64,000 nt of DNA. Origin: Paracoccus methylovorus. Lineage in GTDB: Bacteria; Pseudomonadota; Alphaproteobacteria; Rhodobacterales; Rhodobacteraceae. The notes under the pieces are model-generated. The model worked only from the letters and a program-made list of their open reading frames with translations. It was not told the origin of the DNA and did no database searches. Shown here piece after piece: positions 8,116 through 16,277 of this stretch. The stretch is taken from positions 1,488,001 to 1,552,000 of the forward strand of contig NZ_CP070368.1 in NCBI RefSeq assembly GCF_016919705.1. Direction: 5' to 3'. Position 1 is the first letter of the stretch, and each line of letters starts with the position of its first letter. Position numbers and translations under genes: made by a program.

Positions 8116-8703
8116 ATGGCTGAGGCCCAGAACACGACCCCGCTTCTGATCAAGCGCTATGCAAGCCGCCGCCTCTATAACACCGAGACGAGCGATTACG
8201 TCACGCTTGAGGATATCGCGGGGTTTATCCGTGCCGGGCGTCAGGTGCGCATCATCGACCTGAAGTCCGGCGATGACCTCACCCGGCAATATCTGCTGCA
8301 GATCATCGCCGAGCATGAGGGCAGGGGAGAGAATGTGCTGCCCATCGAGGTGCTGATCGATCTGGTGCGCAGCTACACGACCCAGGCGCAATCGGTGGTG
8401 CCGCAATTCCTGGCTGCCAGTTTCGAGATGCTGCGCGAGGGTCAGTCCAAGATGATGGAGAATCTTTCGACTTTTCCGAACCCCATGTCCTCGATGCCGG
8501 GGTTCGAGGCGCTTCAGCGCCAGCAGCAGCTGTTCCTGAAGGCCATGTCCGCGGGTTGGGGCACAGGCAGCACCGGCCCCGCAATGGATGACATGGAAGG
8601 GGGCGAGACCGGCCCCGGCGACAAGGGCAGTTCTGATCCCAAGGACATGGACGAGATCCGCCGCCAGCTTGCCGAATTGCAGAAGCGGATTTCGAAACTT
8701 TGA
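8116..8703 (+). CDS. phaR: PHA synthesis repressor PhaR
   Basis: A 195-aa repressor that binds both DNA and PHA. The N-terminal PHB/PHA accumulation regulator domain is unmistakable: LLIKRYASRRLYNTETSDYV (residues ~9-28) followed by the 'GRQVRIIDLKSGDDLTRQ' DNA-binding segment. The C-terminal half has the PHB_acc repeat 'VPQFLAASFEML' and a disordered Gly/Asp-rich stretch. The Shine-Dalgarno GGAGGAG is 3-5 bases from the ATG. It completes the phaZ-phaC-phaP-phaR locus. Confidence 0.94.
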   Translation: MAEAQNTTPLLIKRYASRRLYNTETSDYVTLEDIAGFIRAGRQVRIIDLKSGDDLTRQYLLQIIAEHEGRGENVLPIEVLIDLVRSYTTQAQSVVPQFLAASFEMLREGQSKMMENLSTFPNPMSSMPGFEALQRQQQLFLKAMSAGWGTGSTGPAMDDMEGGETGPGDKGSSDPKDMDEIRRQLAELQKRISKL

Positions 8704-8753
8704 GATAACTGCGACTTGCGCAACGCGTTTTGTCGCGCTAGACGAGCCGCCAC

Positions 8754-8843
8754 GGACGGTTGGCCGAGTGGTCGAAGGCGCACGCCTGGAAAGTGTGTAG
8801 GCGGGGAACCGTCTCGAGGGTTCGAATCCCTCACCGTCCGCCA
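8754..8843 (+). tRNA. tRNA-Ser(GGA)
   Basis: 90 nt including encoded CCA. The acceptor stem is GGACGGT / ACCGTCC with discriminator G. The anticodon loop CTGGAAA gives anticodon GGA. A long variable arm (GGCGGGGAACCGTC) and the T-arm GGTTCGAATCC fit a class II serine tRNA. Confidence 0.97.
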
Positions 8844-8869
8844 CTTTCAAGTTGCGAACCTGCCACGAG

Positions 8870-8890
8870 GCCCCCCAGCGGGGCTTTTTT
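8870..8890 (+). terminator. Terminator of tRNA-Ser
   Basis: Stem GCCCC / GGGGC with a 5-base loop is followed by six T residues, 27 bases after the tRNA. Confidence 0.75.
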
Positions 8891-8899
8891 CTTTTTATC

Positions 8900-9685
8900 T
8901 CAAAGGGGTTTGGCTGCTGGGTCCGCCCTGCGGAGACTGGCAGCACGACGGATATAATGCGCCACATCGTCGCCGATCCGCTGATGGTCGGGTGGTGTGA
9001 TGCGGCCGGAAAAGAACCCGTCCCATACCATCGTCACGATGGTCTTCTTTTGCCCGGCATCCTTCCGGGTTTCTGGCATCAGGCCCAGCAGCCCACCAGC
9101 ATCATAGGCCGCGATCCAGTTGTATAGGGTGGACCGGGACAGCACCTTGCGCTTGCCGTCCGGCAGGACCTGTATCTGCCCGGCTAGCACGTCCAGCGCC
9201 GCTTTGCGCGCTGGGCTGCCCTTCGGTTGTGCCGCCACCTGCCGGATGATGTTCAGCCGCCACTGCGCCACCGCAACCCGCTCATCCCATTTGGGATCGT
9301 GCTGGGTGACCGCCTCGGGCAGCTTGCGCACCTCGCCGGTCGCCGGGTCCACGGCCTCGTCCAGCTTGATGCCCTGCGACAGATACCACGCCTCGCGCAG
9401 ATCAGCCGGCAGGCTGTCAACGTGGACCTGCGGGGCCATGCCGCTCGCGCCGCCCCGACCGATTTCAACCTGACGAACGATAAGGTCAGCGCCGCGCCAG
9501 CGACCCTTTCCGATAGCCTTATTGACGTTCTGCTGGGCTATGCCAGCGAGGGCCGAAAAGGCCGCGACCGACAACCATTTTTCTCGGGTGCGCAATGGGT
9601 GCGCAATTGGGTGCTCAATCAACTGGACCGCAGGGATTGCGCACCCACCTTCGACCAACTGGAATTTATGCGCGACCTGCCCCAT
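8900..9685 (-). pseudogene. Mu-like transposase A, N-terminal fragment
   Basis: A 261-aa frame that begins like MuA-type phage transposases: a winged-helix DNA-binding domain at about residues 34-100 (TREKWLSVAAFSALAGIAQQ and 'NKAIGKGRWRG'), then a second helical domain with 'LSRSTLYNWIAAYDAGGLLG' at ~185-205. The DDE catalytic core and C-terminal MuB-interaction region are absent; homologous sequence seems to stop near 8960, and the last ~15 residues look like random coding. A normal MuA is over 600 aa, so the gene has lost more than half by deletion next to the tRNA-Ser terminator and cannot transpose DNA. Confidence 0.75.
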
Positions 9686-9690
9686 GGCTC

Positions 9691-9933
9691 TTACGCTGTC
9701 CCATCATACAGTGATTGTTGGCGGCAGGCTGGGCACATACGATTGTGCGGCCCTTCGCTGTCGAAATACGTCCCGCAGGTCAGGCAGGGGCGGCACTTCG
9801 CCCGGGCCTTGCGCTCAAGCCGGTCGGCATGGTCGTCAGCCTTCCACCAGGTAGAAAAGGTCGCGACAGCCTTGCCGCCGTCCAGCACGGACCAGAAAGC
9901 CCCGCTGCCCCGAACGGCGAACCGGCTGCTCAT
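9691..9933 (-). CDS. Small phage zinc-ribbon protein
   Basis: An 80-aa protein starting MSSRFAVRGSGAFW. The C-terminal half has two Cys pairs, CLTCG and CPACR, separated by 'TYFDSEGPHNRM', which should bind one zinc ion. Its start overlaps the preceding membrane-protein frame by 4 bases (ATGA), and it ends 5 bases before the transposase start. Such ribbons occur in the early regions of Mu-like phages of Rhodobacteraceae; the function is unknown. Confidence 0.55.
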   Translation of the reverse strand: MSSRFAVRGSGAFWSVLDGGKAVATFSTWWKADDHADRLERKARAKCRPCLTCGTYFDSEGPHNRMCPACRQQSLYDGTA

Positions 9934-10111
9934 GTGCCGACCACGATCGCCACAGCCGCAATCAGCAACCCGCCCATGATCGCGCCCGGCAGCACCCACC
10001 AGCCGGCCGGCAGGACCAGTTCGCCGCCCTCGTCCCGAACCGCACAGGCCCAAGGCAGACGCCGCTCATGAAGGCAAAGACCACGGCAGAAGCACCAAAC
10101 AGGATGATCAT
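9930..10111 (-). pseudogene. Small two-TM phage membrane protein, apparent single-base frameshift
   Basis: Starting at the ATG at 10111 (overlapping the previous stop as ATGA), the frame reads a hydrophobic segment MIILFGASAVVFAFMSGVCL. It then continues out of frame into a second segment, GELVLPAGWWVLPGAIMGGL, which ends in the ATGA overlap with the zinc-ribbon gene. The two halves join into a 60-aa, two-TM protein if one G is added in the GGG run at 10049-10051 (minus strand). This may be decay, a sequencing error, or less likely a programmed shift. Confidence 0.45.
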
Positions 10112-10320
10112 GCCGCACCCTCGCCCAGCAGATGATCCGCATAGCGATCAGCGATCAGATCGTTCAGATGCCCGGTCAGGGTGTTGCGCAGTCCGGCAAT
10201 CAACTCGATGCTGCGTACCTGTTGCAGCATCGAGTTGAACAGTTCGACCCGCTCAACCTCTGTCAGTTCGGACAGCGCCGACCGCGCCAGTTCCGAGGCA
10301 TCCCATGCAGGCTTGCTCAT
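10108..10320 (-). CDS. Small phage early protein, helical, unknown function
   Basis: A 70-aa acidic helical protein (MSKPAWDASELARSALSELT...). It is flanked by ATGA overlaps on both sides: its stop overlaps the membrane protein start, and upstream a short in-frame tail (ending KLVQAAQVAA) overlaps its own start, perhaps the remnant of a further gene. Its place between repressor and transposase suits a Mu-like early gene. I do not recognise the family. Confidence 0.5.
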   Translation of the reverse strand: MSKPAWDASELARSALSELTEVERVELFNSMLQQVRSIELIAGLRNTLTGHLNDLIADRYADHLLGEGAA

Positions 10321-10425
10321 GCTGCCACCTGTGCGGCTTGCACCAGTTTCCGCGCTTCGGCATCCATGCGAACACGATAGGCAGCGGTGACCACCTCACG
10401 TCCAGCCAAGCAGGAAGAGAAGAAA

Positions 10426-11085
10426 ATGGTGGTCGCTGACCGAATACGTGAGCTAGCCCAAGACAAAGATATGAATATAAAGAAATTTTCCAAATTTCTG
10501 GAGGTTAGTGAGCGAACAATCCAGAACTATCTTGCGGGTGTCAGCCTTCCCAATGGGCGCTCTCTTACTGACTTAGCCGAAAAAATTGGTGCTTCGCCCG
10601 CATGGATTTTGGTGGGCATGGGGCCAAAATATCTCACCGGTAACCACCAAAATTTGCACCATCCGATTCCAGATTTTGTCCCGATTCCGCGCTACGTCGT
10701 AGAAGCTAGTGCCGGTTATGGCGCAGCGGTCCATGATGAGGGATGCAGCGGCTATTATGCCTTCAACCGTAAGTTCCTTGAACGGCGTGGGTTGAAGCCG
10801 AACGATCTTTCGGTGATCGCGGTCAAGGGTGACAGTATGGAGCCAGACCTGTCAGAGGGCGATTTGATCCTGCTCGACCGAGCGCAGACAGAATTGTGCG
10901 ACGGCTATGTCTATGTGGTGCGTTTCAACGACGATCTCTTCGTGAAGCGTGTGCAGAAATTGCCCGGCAACCGCATCCAATTGCTATCATCGAATCCGCT
11001 CTATCCACCGATCACGGTAGAGGGTGCCGACCATACCGGTATCCAGATTATCGGCCGCGTTGTGAACTCAACCCATGAATGGTAA
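10426..11085 (+). CDS. CI-like phage repressor with S24 peptidase domain
   Basis: A 219-aa repressor. An XRE-type helix-turn-helix lies at about residues 15-60 (NIKKFSKFLEVSERTIQNYL). The C-terminal half is an S24/LexA-like domain with the nucleophile in VKGDSMEPDLSEGD and the Lys in 'LFVKRVQKL', so it should be able to self-cleave on DNA damage. The start at 10426 is preferred: AGGAAGAG lies 6-12 bases upstream. The first 60 codons are clearly A+T-richer than the host genes, a sign of phage origin. It is divergent from the early genes, as in Mu. Confidence 0.85.
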   Translation: MVVADRIRELAQDKDMNIKKFSKFLEVSERTIQNYLAGVSLPNGRSLTDLAEKIGASPAWILVGMGPKYLTGNHQNLHHPIPDFVPIPRYVVEASAGYGAAVHDEGCSGYYAFNRKFLERRGLKPNDLSVIAVKGDSMEPDLSEGDLILLDRAQTELCDGYVYVVRFNDDLFVKRVQKLPGNRIQLLSSNPLYPPITVEGADHTGIQIIGRVVNSTHEW

Positions 11086-11089
11086 TTTG

Positions 11090-11215
11090 CTTCCGCATCG
11101 GGAAGGGGGCGGAAGCTGGCGGAAGTTAATCCAGCCGATCATGTTCCGCCTCGGCATGATCCAGCCAGAACAGCCGATCAGAAAGACCCCAGCAATTGCA
11201 GGGCTTCCGCAACGG
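11090..11215. repeat. TTCCGC repeats downstream of the repressor, probable Mu-like phage left end
   Basis: Three forward copies of a 12-base site are seen: CTTCCGCATCGG (11090), GTTCCGCCTCGG (11143) and CTTCCGCAACGG (11204). Two inverted GCGGAAG cores lie at 11109 and 11119. In Mu the repressor gene lies next to the left end, whose transposase-binding sites look like this. The terminal TG/CA and the target duplication could not be fixed. Confidence 0.5.
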
Positions 11216-11269
11216 CCATTCCAGACAAGCCCGATCCTCCCATTCTAATTTATTCCATCCCCCCCCAAC

Positions 11270-11286
11270 GGGGGCGCAAAGCCCCC
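11270..11286. repeat. GC hairpin upstream of thrS
   Basis: GGGGGC-GCAAA-GCCCCC, a 6-bp stem without a T tract. It resembles the 3' hairpin half (GGGGGC-AGA-GCCCCC) of the dispersed intergenic element but lacks the TTCTTTCGTG half. Otherwise the 11216-11389 stretch holds only the thrS leader. Confidence 0.35.
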
Positions 11287-11389
11287 TGCACACCTAGCCG
11301 CATTGACAACGCCGGGCAATCGCGCCACACCCGCGCAACATACCCGCAACCGGGCGTTCCGTGGGCGCCAAACCGACGAGGAGGACTCC

Positions 11390-13336
11390 ATGTCCCAGAT
11401 CTCCCTCACCTTTCCCGATGGCAATTCGCGCGACTACCCCGCCGGCATAACGGCGGCCGAGGTCGCGGCCTCCATCGCCCCCAGCCTTGCCAAAAACGCC
11501 ATCTCGGCCAATCTTGACGGCCAGCATATCGACCTGCAATGGCCGATCGGGAAAAGCGGCAACATCTCGATCAATACCATCAAGGACAGCGAACCGGCGC
11601 TGGAACTGATCCGCCACGACCTTGCCCATATCATGGCCCGCGCCGTGCAGGAGCTCTGGCAGGATGTGAAGGTCACCATCGGCCCGGTCCGCGATCAGGG
11701 GTGGTTTTACGATTTCGACCGCGCCGAGCCTTTCACCCCCGAGGATCTGGGCCTGATCGAGGCGCGGATGAAGCAGATCATCGCCGCCCGCGACCCGGTC
11801 CGCACCGAGGTCTGGGACCGCGACCGCGCGCTTGCCTATTACGAAGACCGTGGCGAGCCCTTCAAGATCGAGCTGGTGAACCGCATCCCCGAGGGCGAGC
11901 CGCTGCGCATGTATTGGCACGGCGACTGGCAGGACCTCTGCCGCGGCCCGCATCTGCAACATACCGGGCAGGTGCCGGCAGATGCCTTCCGGCTGACCCA
12001 TGTCGCCGGCGCCTATTGGCTGGGCGACGCCTCGCGGCCGATGTTGCAGCGCATCTACGGCGTGGCCTTCCGTAACCGCGACGACCTCAAGGCCCACCTG
12101 ACCATGCTGGAAGAGGCCGCCAAGCGCGACCACCGCAAGCTGGGCCGTGAAATGGAACTCTTCCACTTCCAGGAAGAGGCGCCGGGCATGGTCTTCTGGC
12201 ACCCGAACGGCTGGTCGATCTATCGCGAGCTGGAAGCATATATGCGCCGCCGGCTGATCCGCGCCGACTACAAGGAAATCAAGACGCCGCAGGTGGTGGA
12301 CCGGGTCCTTTGGGAAAAGTCCGGCCATTGGGAAGCCTATCGCGAGAACATGTTCATCGTCGAGGTCGACGAGGAAGGCGCCAAGGAAAAGCGCGTGAAC
12401 GCGCTCAAGCCGATGAACTGCCCCTGCCATGTTCAGGTCTATAATCAGGGTCTGAAATCCTATCGCGACCTGCCGCTGCGACTGGCGGAATTCGGCTCCT
12501 GCCACCGCTACGAGCCCTCGGGTTCGATGCACGGGCTGATGCGGGTGCGCGGCTTCGTTCAGGACGACGCGCATATCTTCTGCACCGAGGACCAGATCGA
12601 ACAGGAATGCGCCGGCTTCATCGGGCTGCTGTCCTCGGTCTATCAGGATCTCGGCTTCGAGAAGTTCGACATCAAGCTGTCGACCCGGCCCGACGTGCGC
12701 GTCGGCTCGGACGAGATCTGGGACAAGGCCGAGGGCGCGCTGAAAGGCGCCATCGAACATCTCGGCCTGCCCTATGAGGTCAATCCGGGCGACGGCGCCT
12801 TCTACGGTCCGAAACTCGACTTCAAACTGACCGACGCCATCGGCCGCGAATGGCAATGCGGCACCTTCCAATGCGACTTCAACCTGCCGCAGCGGCTCGA
12901 GGCGGAATATGTCGGCGAAGACGGGGGCAAGCACATGCCGGTCATGCTGCACCGCGCCGTCCTTGGCAGTTTCGAGCGCTTCATCGGCATCCTGATCGAA
13001 AACTACGCCGGCAAGCTGCCGCTGTGGCTGGCCCCGCGTCAGGTCGTGGTCGCTTCGATCGTTTCGGGGGCAGATGATTACGTCCACGAAGTCGTCGCCG
13101 CACTGCGCGCCGCCGGCCTGCGGGCCGAGGCTGACACCCGCAACGAAAAGATCAACTACAAGGTGCGCGAACATTCGGTGGGCAAGGTGCCGGTCATCAT
13201 GGCCATAGGCCTGAAAGAGGTCGAAGAGCGCAGCGTCTCGATCCGCCGTCTGGACCATCAGGGCAGTGAAAGCCACGGGCTCGAATCGGCCATCGCCATG
13301 CTGCGCACCGAGACCACCCCGCCGGATCTGCGCTGA
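11390..13336 (+). CDS. thrS: Threonyl-tRNA synthetase
   Basis: A 648-aa class II synthetase that charges tRNA-Thr. It has the full bacterial architecture: an N-terminal TGS domain (~1-60), an editing domain with [10 protein letters not shown] (~73), the catalytic core with zinc ligands in '[10 protein letters not shown]', the class II motif region '[22 protein letters not shown]', and a C-terminal anticodon-binding domain. The start has GAGGAGG 6-8 bases upstream. An upstream in-frame ATG at 11303 was rejected because it lies in the non-coding leader and lacks such a site. Confidence 0.97.
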   Translation: MSQISLTFPDGNSRDYPAGITAAEVAASIAPSLAKNAISANLDGQHIDLQWPIGKSGNISINTIKDSEPALELIRHDLAHIMARAVQELWQDVKVTIGPVRDQGWFYDFDRAEPFTPEDLGLIEARMKQIIAARDPVRTEVWDRDRALAYYEDRGEPFKIELVNRIPEGEPLRMYWHGDWQDLCRGPHLQHTGQVPADAFRLTHVAGAYWLGDASRPMLQRIYGVAFRNRDDLKAHLTMLEEAAKRDHRKLGREMELFHFQEEAPGMVFWHPNGWSIYRELEAYMRRRLIRADYKEIKTPQVVDRVLWEKSGHWEAYRENMFIVEVDEEGAKEKRVNALKPMNCPCHVQVYNQGLKSYRDLPLRLAEFGSCHRYEPSGSMHGLMRVRGFVQDDAHIFCTEDQIEQECAGFIGLLSSVYQDLGFEKFDIKLSTRPDVRVGSDEIWDKAEGALKGAIEHLGLPYEVNPGDGAFYGPKLDFKLTDAIGREWQCGTFQCDFNLPQRLEAEYVGEDGGKHMPVMLHRAVLGSFERFIGILIENYAGKLPLWLAPRQVVVASIVSGADDYVHEVVAALRAAGLRAEADTRNEKINYKVREHSVGKVPVIMAIGLKEVEERSVSIRRLDHQGSESHGLESAIAMLRTETTPPDLR

Positions 13337-13561
13337 ACGTTTCGGTTGGCGGCAATTTGCCGAAATGGGTGCAAAAGATGATTCGGTCGCAATGGTGCGC
13401 AGTGCATTCGTACTTGCGTTTTTCGACGAATCGTTCATCCTCTCGTCCGCGTGAGCACGACTTTCTACCGCCTCCCTTCACGGGGCAGCCGGACTTGACG
13501 GGAAAGGGCTGCACGGCCCGGGCGCAATCTCGCCCCGGGTAGACTTGAAGGAGAGACGGTA

Positions 13562-13768
13562 ATGGCTACCGGCACCGTAAAATGGTTCAATGCCACCAAA
13601 GGCTATGGCTTCATTGCGCCCGATGACGGCGGCAAGGACGTGTTCGTCCATATCTCTGCGGTCGAGCGCGCCGGCCTGACCGGCCTGAACGACAACCAGA
13701 AAATCGCCTACGAACTGCAGTCCGGTCGCGACGGCCGCAGTTCGGCGTCCGATCTGAAGCTCCTCTGA
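13562..13768 (+). CDS. Cold-shock domain protein
   Basis: A 68-aa single-domain CspA-family RNA chaperone. The RNP1 motif KGYGFIAP and RNP2-type DVFVHIS are intact. It has a strong AAGGAGAG ribosome-binding site and a 225-base gap upstream, which probably includes a long 5' untranslated leader as is common for csp genes. A terminator follows within 30 bases, so it is monocistronic. Confidence 0.95.
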   Translation: MATGTVKWFNATKGYGFIAPDDGGKDVFVHISAVERAGLTGLNDNQKIAYELQSGRDGRSSASDLKLL

Positions 13769-13793
13769 TTCCGCAAACCCCGGAATTCGGATA

Positions 13794-13822
13794 CGGCCGG
13801 CCCGCAAGGCGCCGGCCGTTTT
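13794..13822 (+). terminator. Rho-independent terminator after the cold-shock gene
   Basis: CGGCCGGC / GCCGGCCG 8-bp stem with a 9-base loop and TTTT. Confidence 0.85.
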
Positions 13823-13839
13823 CATTCGCCCCCACCAGC

Positions 13840-13930
13840 TTCTTTCGTGAACAAATATCCCGGGGGATGAGGAGCGCCCGGAAAAAGATCCAACGGATCT
13901 TTTTCAGCGACGAAGGGGGCAGAGCCCCCA
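13840..13930 (+). repeat. Dispersed intergenic element, copy 2 (forward)
   Basis: It starts TTCTTTCGTG, then AAATATCC and CGGGGG, as in the other copies. It continues with an 11-bp hairpin GAAAAAGATCC / GGATCTTTTTC (13881-13905) and ends with GGGGGC-AGA-GCCCCC (13915-13929). The same start and the same final hairpin occur at 36558-36637, but with a different middle hairpin. Confidence 0.7.
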
Positions 13931-14022
13931 CTTGGCCTCAAAGCTGGGGCGCCTCAATGCCCCCCTTCCATCACGCGAAACCAGCATCTATCCCCAGTCC
14001 CGGAACTGAACGGGGTGAGGAT

Positions 14023-15489
14023 ATGAATCTGGCCGAACATGTGCTGCGGGCGGGCCTTGCCACGCCGGACAAGCTGGCCATGTCGGTCCTGGAGCTGGGC
14101 GGCGGCGACCGCTGGTCGCATGCCCGGCTGCGGCAGGCGGTCCTGGGTACCGCAACAGGCCTGCTGCAATCGGGCCTGCGTCCGCGCGACCGGCTGCTGA
14201 TGCGTCTGGGAAACACCCCCGGCTTTCCCGTCACCTATCTCGGCGCCATCGCCGCTGGAATCGTCCCGGTCCCGACTTCGGCCATGCTGACCACGCCCGA
14301 GGTCACCCGGATCGCCGCCACGATCCACCCCGCCATGGTGATCGCCGACCACGGCCTTGCCCTGCCCGACCATCCCGCGCCGGTTCTGCCTGCCGCAAGG
14401 CTTGCCGAATTCGCAACCCTGCCGCCGGCCGAATTCGCCCAACACGACCCCGACGATCTGGCCTATATCGTCTTTACCTCGGGCACATCCGGCCAGCCGC
14501 GCGCGGTTTGCCATGCGCATCGCGCCATTCTGGCCCGGCAGATGATGTTTCAGGGCTGGTACGGGCTGACCCCGCAGGACCGGTTGATGCACGCAGGCGC
14601 GTTCAACTGGACCTTTACCCTCGGCACCGGCCTCATGGACCCCTGGACCCTCGGCGCCAGCGCCCTGATCCCTGCCGCTAGCGTCGCGCCCGAGCAGATC
14701 CCGCTGGTCGCCAGCCGCAACGGCGCCAGCATCCTTGCCGCAGCCCCGGGCGTCTTTCGCCGCATGTTGCGCGCCGATTGGAAACCCTGGCGCGACTTGC
14801 GCCATGGCTTGACCGCCGGAGAGCGGCTTGACCCCGGCCTGCGCCGCGCATGGCAGGAACGCACCGGCACCGACCTGCATGAGGCGATGGGCATGTCGGA
14901 ATGCTCGACCTTCATCTCGGGCAGCCCCGCCCGCCCGGCCCCCGAGGGTGCGGCGGGCTTCGCCCAACCCGGCCGCCGCATCGCTATCCTTGACGACGAA
15001 GGGCGCGAACTGCCGCCCGGCACGCCTGGAACCCTTGCCGTCCACCGCTCGGATCCCGGACTGTTTCTTGGCTATCTCGACCAGCCTCGCGACACCGCCG
15101 CGCGCTTCGTGGGCGACTGGTTCGTAACCGGCGATCTTGCCCGGATCACCGATGCGGGCGCGGTCTGCACGCTTGGCCGCGCCGACGACATGATGAACGC
15201 CGGCGGCTTTCGCGTCGCTCCGGCAGAGGTCGAGGACGTGCTGGCCCAAACCCCCGACATCGGCGAGGTCGCAGCGGCCGAACTGCCGGTCGGCCCCGGC
15301 AGCAGCATCATCGCCGCCTTCTGGACCGGCAGCGCGGACGAGCGCGATCTGCGCACCGCTGCCGAGAACGGCCTTGCACGCTATAAGCAGCCGCGCGCAT
15401 ATATCCACCTGCCCGCCCTGCCCCGCACGCCTACGGGCAAGATCAACCGCCGCGCCCTGCGCGAGGCCCATCGCAAGGACCGGACATGA
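14023..15489 (+). CDS. AMP-dependent acyl/aryl-CoA synthetase
   Basis: A 488-aa ANL-superfamily ligase that activates a carboxylic acid through an acyl-AMP to its CoA thioester. Motifs are the ATP-binding FTSGTSGQPRAV (~152), 'EAMGMSECSTFISG' (~290), 'GDWFVTGDLARI' and the C-terminal catalytic Lys in TPTGKINRR. It resembles benzoate- or fatty-acyl-CoA ligases, but the substrate cannot be told. The start at MNLAEHVLRAG was chosen because the region before it is the intergenic element. It overlaps the DsbA-like gene by 4 bases. Confidence 0.85.
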   Translation: MNLAEHVLRAGLATPDKLAMSVLELGGGDRWSHARLRQAVLGTATGLLQSGLRPRDRLLMRLGNTPGFPVTYLGAIAAGIVPVPTSAMLTTPEVTRIAATIHPAMVIADHGLALPDHPAPVLPAARLAEFATLPPAEFAQHDPDDLAYIVFTSGTSGQPRAVCHAHRAILARQMMFQGWYGLTPQDRLMHAGAFNWTFTLGTGLMDPWTLGASALIPAASVAPEQIPLVASRNGASILAAAPGVFRRMLRADWKPWRDLRHGLTAGERLDPGLRRAWQERTGTDLHEAMGMSECSTFISGSPARPAPEGAAGFAQPGRRIAILDDEGRELPPGTPGTLAVHRSDPGLFLGYLDQPRDTAARFVGDWFVTGDLARITDAGAVCTLGRADDMMNAGGFRVAPAEVEDVLAQTPDIGEVAAAELPVGPGSSIIAAFWTGSADERDLRTAAENGLARYKQPRAYIHLPALPRTPTGKINRRALREAHRKDRT

Positions 15490-16124
15490 CCCAGCAGATC
15501 CGCCTCGATATCTTTGCCGACCCCGTTTGCCCCTGGTGCCTGATCGGCAAGGCCGAACTTGACCGAGCGTTGGAAAGCCGCCCCGATCATCCCTTTGCCA
15601 TCACCTGGCAGCCCTTTCGGCTGGACCCGCAGATGCCACGGGCCGGAATGGACTACGTCGCCTATATGAAGATGAAGTTCACCGACGAAAAAGGCATCAT
15701 CGCCGCAATGAAGCCGGTGATGGAGGCCAGCGAGCGGCTGGGGTTGTGGATAAACCCATCGCTGATCGAGCGGATGCCCAATACGCTGGACGCGCACCGC
15801 CTGATGCATTGGGCCGGGATCGAGGGCGCGCAAAGCCCGGTCATGTCCGCCCTCATGCGTGCCCATTGGCGCGAGGGCCAGAATATCTCGAATCCCGACG
15901 TGCTGGTAGCCATCGCCGAGGGGGCCGGCATGGACGGCAAGGTGATCCGCCGCCTGCTTGCCTCGGATGCCGATGTGGACACCGTCAACGCGCGCGAGCT
16001 GCATGCAAGACAGCGGGGCGTGAACTCGGTCCCCACCTTCATCATCGCCGACACCCATGTGGCCTCGGGCGCCCAGTCCGCCGACCTGTGGCAACGGGTA
16101 ATCGACGAGTTGCAATCCCAATAG
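15486..16124 (+). CDS. DsbA-family oxidoreductase (FrnE-like)
   Basis: A 212-aa thioredoxin-fold protein with the active site CPWC at residues ~14-17 (FADPVCPWCLIGK) and the cis-Pro loop GVNSVPTFII near the end. No signal peptide, so it is cytoplasmic like FrnE and 2-hydroxychromene-2-carboxylate isomerase relatives. It is translationally coupled to the acyl-CoA synthetase (ATGA), which hints at a shared pathway or redox protection of it; this is inference. Confidence 0.85.
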   Translation: MTQQIRLDIFADPVCPWCLIGKAELDRALESRPDHPFAITWQPFRLDPQMPRAGMDYVAYMKMKFTDEKGIIAAMKPVMEASERLGLWINPSLIERMPNTLDAHRLMHWAGIEGAQSPVMSALMRAHWREGQNISNPDVLVAIAEGAGMDGKVIRRLLASDADVDTVNARELHARQRGVNSVPTFIIADTHVASGAQSADLWQRVIDELQSQ

Positions 16125-16155
16125 GTTGCGCGCGGCGCCTTAAAAGGCGCAAGAT

Positions 16156-16185
16156 CTGGAAATTGTCGCGCGATTCGCCTATATT
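16156..16185 (+). promoter_or_regulatory. Candidate promoter of nrdJ
   Basis: CTGGAA (16156-16161) and TATATT (16180-16185) are 18 bases apart, 93 bases before the start. It follows a GCGCCT-TAAA-AGGCGC hairpin at 16135-16150 that lacks a T tract. No cobalamin riboswitch core and no clear NrdR box was recognised. Confidence 0.3.
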
Positions 16186-16277
16186 CAGTCTTCTCCATCT
16201 TTCCGACTGGAACCCGGCGTTCGCGGCTGTATAAGACCCGTTCGCCAATTTTCGACCTCTTGCCAAGGACCTCCGCC

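Noticed and set aside
1..11215. One continuous prophage from the tail genes to the Mu-like repressor
   Set aside because: The PHA locus, a core chromosomal cluster, lies between them, and late genes and transposase point in opposite directions.
11294..13438. A 714-codon open frame antisense to thrS
   Set aside because: It is the shadow of a high-GC gene: thrS has all family motifs and a strong ribosome-binding site, while the antisense product has none.
16125..16277. Cobalamin riboswitch before nrdJ
   Set aside because: The 150-base gap is too short for a full riboswitch, and the B12-box core was not found.
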